Shown here: positions 58,500-64,000 of the stretch, piece by piece
How positions within the stretch are numbered: position 1 is the first letter of the stretch
Layout: each line of letters begins with the position of its first letter
Source of the DNA: Domibacillus tundrae
Lineage (GTDB): Bacteria; Bacillota; Bacilli; Bacillales; Domibacillaceae
Direction of reading: 5' to 3'
Assembly: GCF_000970675.1 (NCBI RefSeq)
Contig: NZ_LAJA01000004.1
Location: forward strand, 62,001-126,000
DNA: 64,000 bases
The notes under the pieces: generated by a model
The model's input: only the letters and a program-made list of their open reading frames with translations
Told to the model about the DNA's origin: nothing
Databases searched by the model: none
Program-made: the position numbers and the translations under genes

Positions 58500-59792
58500 G
58501 TGGCGAGAGAGCAATGGCAGGCAGAAACGAATTTATTGCATGGCGGACAGCAGCCGGATCCGGTTACCGGTGCCAGGGCGGTGCCGATTTACGAAACGAC
58601 ATCGTACGTATTTAAGGATACGGACCATGCGCGGGCGCTATTCGCGCTTGAAGAAGCGGGAAATATTTATACACGTATTACGAATCCGACAGTTGACGTG
58701 TTTGAAAAACGGATCGCGCTTTTAGAAGGCGGCGCAGCAGCAGTGGCTATGTCATCGGGGATGGCTGCCATTTCATTTGCGATTATGAATGTGGCGCATG
58801 CCGGGGATGAAATTGTCGCCGCTGCTAACCTTTACGGCGGTACATATAATTTATTTGCTAACACACTTCCGAAATACGGCATTAATGTAACATTTGTTGA
58901 TTCGGCTGACCCGGAAAATTTCCGGAAAGCCATTACGCCAAAAACGAAAGCAGTGTTTGCAGAGATTATCGGCAATCCTTCTTTGAGTGTATTAGACGTT
59001 GAGGCAATATCCTCTATCGCTCACGAAAGTGGCATACCACTTATTATAGATAATACGTTTGCGTCGCCATATGGTTCTCAGCCAATTAAATGGGGGGCGG
59101 ACATCGTTGTTCACTCAGCGACAAAGTGGATCAGCGGTCATGGAACGGTAATCGGCGGCGTTGTTGTGGACAGCGGGACCTTTAACTGGAACACGGATAA
59201 GTTTCCAGGCTTTACGACGCCGGATGAGTCATACAACGGCCTGAAATTCGCTGATATTGAAGGGCCGGCTTTTGCGATTAAGCTTCGTGTGCAGCTTTTG
59301 CGGGACTTCGGTCCGTCGATTAGTGCAAACAGCGCGTTTTTATTGCTCCAAGGACTTGAAACGCTGCATCTTCGTATTCAGCGCCATCACGAAAACACAC
59401 AGAAAATCATTGCCTTTTTGAAAGAACATCCAGGTGTTGAATGGGTCAAACATCCGTCGCTGCCGGATCATCCCTCTCATGAGCTTGCGAAAAAATATTT
59501 AAATGGCACATTTGGCTCTATTGTTGTTTTTGGCATTAAAGGCGATCGTGATGCAGGGAAAAAAGCTATCGATTCCGTTGAACTTTGGTCACATGTGGCG
59601 AATGTCGGCGATGGTAAATCGCTTATTATCCATCCGGCATCTACTACACATCAGCAGCTAAGCGCTGATGGGCTGAAAGAGTCCGGGGTTACAGAAGAAT
59701 TAATCCGTCTTTCTGTCGGTTTGGAGTCCCCAGAGGACTTAATTGCTGATTTGAAGCAGGCGATTGAAAAGGGAAGCGGGATTTCTTCATAA
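58500..59792 (+). CDS. metY: O-acetylhomoserine aminocarboxypropyltransferase (sulfhydrylase)
   Basis: PLP enzyme making homocysteine from O-acetylhomoserine and sulfide. 430 residues, the long MetY type. The PLP lysine is K209 in VHSATKWISGHGT; YTRITNPTVDVFE and SSGMAAI are typical of the Cys/Met family. GTG at 58500 follows AGGGGGGAT. It sits with its own promoter and terminator between cinA and recA, an uncommon place that suggests later insertion. Confidence 0.92.
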   Translation: MAREQWQAETNLLHGGQQPDPVTGARAVPIYETTSYVFKDTDHARALFALEEAGNIYTRITNPTVDVFEKRIALLEGGAAAVAMSSGMAAISFAIMNVAHAGDEIVAAANLYGGTYNLFANTLPKYGINVTFVDSADPENFRKAITPKTKAVFAEIIGNPSLSVLDVEAISSIAHESGIPLIIDNTFASPYGSQPIKWGADIVVHSATKWISGHGTVIGGVVVDSGTFNWNTDKFPGFTTPDESYNGLKFADIEGPAFAIKLRVQLLRDFGPSISANSAFLLLQGLETLHLRIQRHHENTQKIIAFLKEHPGVEWVKHPSLPDHPSHELAKKYLNGTFGSIVVFGIKGDRDAGKKAIDSVELWSHVANVGDGKSLIIHPASTTHQQLSADGLKESGVTEELIRLSVGLESPEDLIADLKQAIEKGSGISS

Positions 59793-59798
59793 ATATGA

Positions 59799-59829
59799 GT
59801 CTGCCGGTTGTTCCGGCGGGCTTTTTTTC
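59799..59829 (+). terminator. Rho-independent terminator after metY
   Basis: GTCTGCCGG pairs with CCGGCGGGC around TTGTT, then TTTTTTT. Confidence 0.8.
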
Positions 59830-59974
59830 TATGATCCATGATATAATAAACAAGCGATCAGCCGATTGCTGCAGAAAATTCTTCTATTACTCTTCTGGTT
59901 CTTCACTAACAGTACTTTACGGAATTCCTTCCATTTTATCGTTATTTTTCTTTTTGAAAGCAGGTGAAAAAAGT

Positions 59975-59988
59975 CGAATAAATGTTCG
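59975..59988. promoter_or_regulatory. LexA (DinR) box upstream of recA
   Basis: CGAATAAATGTTCG matches the Gram-positive SOS consensus CGAACNNNNGTTCG with one change, immediately upstream of the recA promoter. Confidence 0.75.
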
Positions 59989-59996
59989 TTTTTTGC

Positions 59997-60025
59997 TTGT
60001 AATTTATTGCTGATTACGGTATAGT
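59997..60025 (+). promoter_or_regulatory. recA promoter
   Basis: TTGTAA (59997-60002), a 17-base spacer, TATAGT (60020-60025). The LexA box ends nine bases before the -35. The rest of the 300-base gap shows no gene. Confidence 0.65.
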
Positions 60026-60101
60026 TAAGTCAGGTTCCAACACAACTTGCAAAACAGCTGTTCCTAATATAGATACGTATTTTTTAAGGAGGAATTTTAT
60101 A

Positions 60102-61151
60102 GTGAACGATCGTCAGGCTGCCTTAGATATGGCGCTTAAACAAATTGAAAAGCAATTCGGAAAAGGATCGGTAATGAAGCTAGGTGAACAACCGGAACGT
60201 CGTGTCTCTACATCACCAAGCGGGTCGCTTGCACTCGATTCAGCACTGGGAATAGGCGGCTATCCGCGTGGACGTGTAGTGGAGATTTACGGTCCTGAGA
60301 GCTCAGGAAAAACAACGGTTGCACTTCATGCCATCGCGGAAATACAGTCACAAGGCGGACAGGCGGCGTTTATCGATGCTGAGCATGCCCTTGATCCTGT
60401 CTACGCTCAAAAGCTCGGTGTGAACATTGACGAACTTCTTTTATCGCAGCCGGATACAGGCGAGCAGGCATTGGAAATTGCCGAAGCGCTTGTACGAAGC
60501 GGTGCGGTTGATATTATTGTCATTGACTCGGTTGCAGCGCTTGTGCCGAAAGCAGAAATTGAAGGCGAAATGGGTGCCTCACACGTTGGCTTGCAGGCCC
60601 GTCTTATGTCTCAGGCTCTTCGCAAGCTGTCAGGTGCGATTAACAAGTCCAACACAATCGCTATTTTTATTAACCAGATTCGTGAAAAGGTTGGAGTTAT
60701 GTTCGGAAATCCCGAGATAACGCCTGGGGGCCGTGCCCTTAAGTTTTACAGCTCTGTCCGTCTTGAGGTAAGACGGGCTGAAGCGTTAAAACAAGGCAAT
60801 GATATTGTCGGGAATAAAACAAAAATCAAAGTAGTGAAAAATAAAGTGGCACCACCGTTTCGTGTCGCAGAAGTCGATATTATGTATGGAGAAGGCATTT
60901 CACGTGAAGGTGAAATTATCGATCTCGGTTCAGAGGAAGATATCGTCGAAAAAAGCGGCGCCTGGTATTCATATAAAGGCGAACGACTCGGACAAGGCCG
61001 TGAAAATGCAAAACAATTTTTAAAAGAAAATCCGGAAATACGCCATGAGATCATGATGAAAATTCGTGAGCGTTACGGTTTAGATAAGGTGCCGGAAGTT
61101 CCGTCTGCAGAAGAAAACAACGGAGCAGATACACTTTTCGAAGAAAAATAA
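60102..61151 (+). CDS. recA: Recombinase RecA
   Basis: Strand-exchange protein and SOS coprotease, 349 residues. Walker A GPESSGKT is at residues 64-71; [10 protein letters not shown] and the L2 loop [19 protein letters not shown] are intact. GTG at 60102 follows AAGGAGGAATTTTATA. The LexA-like box and separate promoter indicate SOS control independent of cinA. Confidence 0.98.
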   Translation: MNDRQAALDMALKQIEKQFGKGSVMKLGEQPERRVSTSPSGSLALDSALGIGGYPRGRVVEIYGPESSGKTTVALHAIAEIQSQGGQAAFIDAEHALDPVYAQKLGVNIDELLLSQPDTGEQALEIAEALVRSGAVDIIVIDSVAALVPKAEIEGEMGASHVGLQARLMSQALRKLSGAINKSNTIAIFINQIREKVGVMFGNPEITPGGRALKFYSSVRLEVRRAEALKQGNDIVGNKTKIKVVKNKVAPPFRVAEVDIMYGEGISREGEIIDLGSEEDIVEKSGAWYSYKGERLGQGRENAKQFLKENPEIRHEIMMKIRERYGLDKVPEVPSAEENNGADTLFEEK

Positions 61152-61154
61152 CTG

Positions 61155-61196
61155 AAAAAAGCAGGAGACGGGCCGCCCGTTTTCCTGCTTTTTTTG
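61155..61196 (+). terminator. Rho-independent terminator after recA
   Basis: AAAAAAGCAGGA pairs with TCCTGCTTTTTT over a GC-rich inner stem. Confidence 0.85.
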
Positions 61197-61198
61197 TT

Positions 61199-61221
61199 AA
61201 CCCCTTTAGAAATAAGGGGTT
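61199..61221. terminator. Second hairpin between recA and rny
   Basis: AACCCCTT pairs with AAGGGGTT; no long T-run follows. Confidence 0.4.
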
Positions 61222-61235
61222 TCATGGAGAAAACC

Positions 61236-61264
61236 TTGACAATAAAATTTTACACCGATAAAAT
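61236..61264 (+). promoter_or_regulatory. SigA promoter for rny
   Basis: TTGACA (61236-61241), a 17-base spacer, TAAAAT (61259-61264); a long AT-rich leader of about 120 bases follows. Confidence 0.8.
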
Positions 61265-61393
61265 TAAAGTTGTATATTTGACATTTTTTATCTTGAAAAT
61301 GGAAATGTAGCGCTGTTTGTTTCATAATTTTATGCGACAGCAGCCAACATGTGAAACACATGACAATTATTTATAGCAAGAGGAGGTGAAATG

Positions 61394-62953
61394 ATGGAAC
61401 CCATTACAATCATCTCCATTTTGCTTGGCCTTATCATTGGTGTCGTTGTTGGCTATTTTGTACGAAAATCAATTGCCGAATCAAAAATCGCGGGCGCACG
61501 CAGCGCTGCAGACCAAATTGTAGAAGATGCAAAACGGGAAGCAGAAGCGTCGAAAAAAGAAGCTCTTTTAGAGGCAAAGGATGAAATTCATAAATTGCGC
61601 ACGGAAACCGAACATGATCTCCGTGAAAGACGAAATGAATTACAAAAACAAGAAAATCGCCTCCTTCAAAAAGAAGAAAACCTTGATCGAAAGGATGATT
61701 CCCTAAACAAGCGGGAAGATATGCTCGAACATAAAGAGGCAGCGTTAAACACAAAACAACAACATATTGAAGAGATGGACAGCAAAGTGGATGAGATGGT
61801 GAAAAAGCAGCAATCCGAGCTTGAGCGAATTTCTGCTCTGACACGTGACGAAGCGCGCTCCATCATTTTAGAACGGACTGAACAAGAATTATCCCACGAT
61901 ATTGCCATCATGGTAAAAGAGAACGAGCATCGTGCGAAGGAAGAATCCGACAAAAAAGCACGTGAAGTGTTGTCACTTGCGATTCAGCGGTTTGCAGCCG
62001 ATCATGTGGCTGAAACGACTGTATCTGTCGTCACATTGCCGAACGATGAGATGAAAGGGCGCATTATCGGACGTGAAGGCCGCAACATCCGTACACTTGA
62101 AACGCTGACAGGCATCGATTTAATTATCGATGACACGCCTGAAGCCGTTATTTTGTCCGGCTTTGATCCGATCCGCCGCGAAACAGCCCGAATCGCCTTG
62201 GAGAAATTGGTGCAGGACGGACGTATTCATCCGGCGCGTATTGAAGAAATGGTTGACAAAGCGCGGCGTGAGGTAGATGAGCATATTCGTGAAATCGGTG
62301 AGCAGACAACATTTGACGTTGGTGTTCACGGTTTGCATCCAGACCTCATCAAAATTCTCGGCCGCCTAAAATACCGGACAAGCTATGGACAAAACGTGCT
62401 GAAACACTCGGTTGAAGTCGCGTATTTATCCGGTCTTTTAGCAGCCGAACTCGGTGAAGACGAAACACTTGCCCGCCGAGCAGGACTTCTGCATGACATC
62501 GGCAAAGCGGTCGACCATGAGGTGGAAGGCAGCCACGTTGAAATCGGTGTTGAGCTCGGTCAGAAGTACAAAGAGCATCCGGTTGTCATCAACAGTATTG
62601 CATCACACCATGGCGACACAGAACCAACATCGGTTATTGCCGTTTTAGTCGCTGCAGCAGATGCATTGTCTGCCGCAAGACCAGGCGCACGCAGTGAAAC
62701 ACTCGAAAACTACATTCGCCGCTTAGAAAAACTCGAAGAAATTTCGGAATCATATGATGGTGTCGAAAAATCATTTGCCATCCAGGCTGGTCGTGAAGTA
62801 CGGATCATGGTAAAACCGGAGCAAATTGATGACCTGCAGGCACACCGCCTTGCGCGTGATATCCGCAAACGCATTGAAGGAGAACTTGATTATCCGGGTC
62901 ATATTAAAGTAACCGTTATTCGTGAAACAAGAGCAGTTGAATATGCAAAATAA
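61394..62953 (+). CDS. rny: Ribonuclease Y
   Basis: Membrane-anchored endoribonuclease that starts mRNA decay in Bacillus. An N-terminal helix ([16 protein letters not shown]) is followed by about 150 residues of coiled coil, a KH domain ([15 protein letters not shown]) and the HD domain ([15 protein letters not shown]). 519 residues from ATG at 61394, which suits the AGGAGGTG spacing better than ATG 61391. Confidence 0.97.
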   Translation: MEPITIISILLGLIIGVVVGYFVRKSIAESKIAGARSAADQIVEDAKREAEASKKEALLEAKDEIHKLRTETEHDLRERRNELQKQENRLLQKEENLDRKDDSLNKREDMLEHKEAALNTKQQHIEEMDSKVDEMVKKQQSELERISALTRDEARSIILERTEQELSHDIAIMVKENEHRAKEESDKKAREVLSLAIQRFAADHVAETTVSVVTLPNDEMKGRIIGREGRNIRTLETLTGIDLIIDDTPEAVILSGFDPIRRETARIALEKLVQDGRIHPARIEEMVDKARREVDEHIREIGEQTTFDVGVHGLHPDLIKILGRLKYRTSYGQNVLKHSVEVAYLSGLLAAELGEDETLARRAGLLHDIGKAVDHEVEGSHVEIGVELGQKYKEHPVVINSIASHHGDTEPTSVIAVLVAAADALSAARPGARSETLENYIRRLEKLEEISESYDGVEKSFAIQAGREVRIMVKPEQIDDLQAHRLARDIRKRIEGELDYPGHIKVTVIRETRAVEYAK

Positions 62954-62955
62954 GT

Positions 62956-62992
62956 GAAAGCGGTGTGCGAAAAAAGCACCGCTTTTCTTTTA
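62956..62992 (+). terminator. Rho-independent terminator after rny
   Basis: AAAGCGGTG pairs with CACCGCTTT, then TCTTTT. Confidence 0.8.
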
Positions 62993-63022
62993 GGTTAAAA
63001 AAGAATATATTTTCAATGATGG

Positions 63023-63165
63023 CCAGCTCCAGGCGCCATCAGCTCGAGGGCTCACAGGATGTGAGTCACAAAGGCGTTGCGGCACGATGCCGCGTTCTTA
63101 GCCTTTGCTCTAAGACAGATTGTCTTATGCTTGTCGCTGAAAGACGGGCGCCTTGCGCTTTTCTT
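63023..63165 (+). repeat. Interspersed repeat copy B (plus orientation)
   Basis: Starts CCAGCTCCAGGCGCCATCAG and ends CTTATGCTTGTCGCTGAAAG and GGCGCCTTGCGCTTTTCTT. It shares GTCACAAAGGCGTTGCG with copies A and C but lacks their central segment, so it is an internally deleted form. It lies between the rny terminator and ymdB. Confidence 0.75.
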
Positions 63166-63190
63166 ATTGCGAAAAGAAAGAAGGAGAAAA

Positions 63191-63991
63191 ATGGATCTAT
63201 TATTTATAGGGGACGTCGTCGGATCGCCAGGCCGTGACATGGTTAGTGAGTACGTACCGAGATTAAAGAAAAAATATCGTCCGGGCATCACGATCATTAA
63301 TGGGGAAAATGCTGCGGGCGGGCGCGGCATTACAGAGAAAATTTATAAAAAATTTATGCAGGATGGTGCCAATGTCGTCACACTCGGCAACCACGCATGG
63401 GATAATAGAGATATTTTTGAATTTATTGATACAGCGAAATGGCTCGTCCGTCCGGCAAACTTTCCAGCCTCGGTTCCAGGTCAGGGCATTGCATACGTAC
63501 CAGCGGGAGAGTTTGAAGTAGCCGTTATTAATTTGCAGGGCCGTGTTTTTATGAACGATCTTGACTGCCCGTTTCATAAAGCAGATCAACTTGTGGAAGA
63601 AGCAAAAAAGCGGACACCGTTTATCTTCGTTGACTTTCATGCTGAGACAACGAGTGAAAAACAGGCGATGGGCTGGTTTTTAGATGGGCGGGTTACGGCG
63701 GTTGTCGGAACGCATACGCACGTGCAGACAGCGGACAACCGCGTGCTGCCAGGCGGAACTGCTTATTTAACTGACGCAGGAATGACGGGTCCATATGACG
63801 GAATTCTTGGTATGGAAAAAGAATCGATTATCCAAAAGTTTCAAAATCAGCTGCCGGCGAGATTTGAAGTGCCGAAAGAAGGACGCACGCAGTTGTCCGG
63901 ATGTCTCGTTCAAACAGATCGAAAAACGGGGCTTGCAAAATCGATTCAACGCATTTTAATAAACGACGATTATCCTTTTAACGATTATTAA
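63191..63991 (+). CDS. ymdB: YmdB metallophosphoesterase
   Basis: 266 residues, close to B. subtilis YmdB, a dinuclear-metal cyclic nucleotide phosphodiesterase that affects biofilm and motility decisions. The metal site motifs are LFIGDVVGSPGRDM, NGENAAGG, GNHAWD and GTHTHVQTAD. ATG at 63191 follows AAGGAGAAAA; the open frame before it runs through the repeat and is not coding. It follows rny as in B. subtilis. Confidence 0.95.
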   Translation: MDLLFIGDVVGSPGRDMVSEYVPRLKKKYRPGITIINGENAAGGRGITEKIYKKFMQDGANVVTLGNHAWDNRDIFEFIDTAKWLVRPANFPASVPGQGIAYVPAGEFEVAVINLQGRVFMNDLDCPFHKADQLVEEAKKRTPFIFVDFHAETTSEKQAMGWFLDGRVTAVVGTHTHVQTADNRVLPGGTAYLTDAGMTGPYDGILGMEKESIIQKFQNQLPARFEVPKEGRTQLSGCLVQTDRKTGLAKSIQRILINDDYPFNDY

Positions 63992-64000
63992 TTCATAGCC

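Noticed and set aside
58414-58725. Plus-strand frame overlapping the start of metY
   Set aside because: It reads through the metY promoter and coding region in another frame and has no family features.

Overview
The window is a stretch of chromosome from a spore-forming Bacillaceae bacterium (Firmicutes). The evidence is gene content and order: uppS-cdsA-dxr-rasP-proS-polC, rimP-nusA-rnpM-ylxQ-infB-rbfA-truB-ribF-rpsO-pnp, mlpA, the dipicolinate/lysine genes dpaA-dpaB-asd-dapG-dapA, rnjB, spoIIIE, the ymf cluster, pgsA, cinA, recA, rny and ymdB follow the Bacillus subtilis map closely. I do not assign a genus. Several genes usual in B. subtilis at these junctions are absent: ylxP, ylxY, ymxH and tepA.

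Layout. 1-9990: isoprenoid/phospholipid precursor genes, site-2 protease, prolyl-tRNA synthetase and the replicative polymerase PolC. 9991-19362: translation, transcription and RNA-decay genes. 19363-26507: an M16 peptidase and the dpa/dap genes, with two intergenic stretches filled by an interspersed repeat family. 26508-40131: RNase J2, SpoIIIE, a GntR regulator, a BMP-type nucleoside ABC transporter and ymfF-H-I-J. 40156-54650: a 14.5-kb integrated element. 54702-63991: ymfK, ymfM, pgsA, cinA, a metY inserted between cinA and recA, recA with a LexA-like box, rny and ymdB.

The most interesting part is the element between ymfJ and ymfK, two genes normally adjacent. It is bounded by a 13-bp direct repeat (candidate att core). 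In order it carries: a tyrosine integrase and an Xre-type repressor on the minus strand; a divergent control region with three copies of a 10-bp operator-like repeat over two good promoters; an Xre protein and an excisionase-like wHTH protein; a large primase/helicase (DUF927-like) followed by an iteron array that looks like a replication origin; a coiled-coil protein overlapping a lone HK97-type prohead protease; a GC-rich palindromic segment; then visibly AT-rich cargo. The cargo includes an uncharacterised Cys/His-rich protein, a convergent and overlapping sce7726-like/beta-like pair, a DUF6338-like membrane protein and a small EF-hand-like membrane protein. No portal, capsid, terminase, tail or lysis gene is recognisable. 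Size, gene order and origin placement fit a phage-inducible chromosomal island (phage satellite) better than a decayed prophage. The prohead protease and the unstudied cargo make it a candidate for a new capsid-interfering or anti-phage system; that part is inference.

The host backbone also holds four copies of an interspersed intergenic repeat, a short element with terminal inverted repeats before cinA, and a three-hairpin insertion between dxr and rasP.
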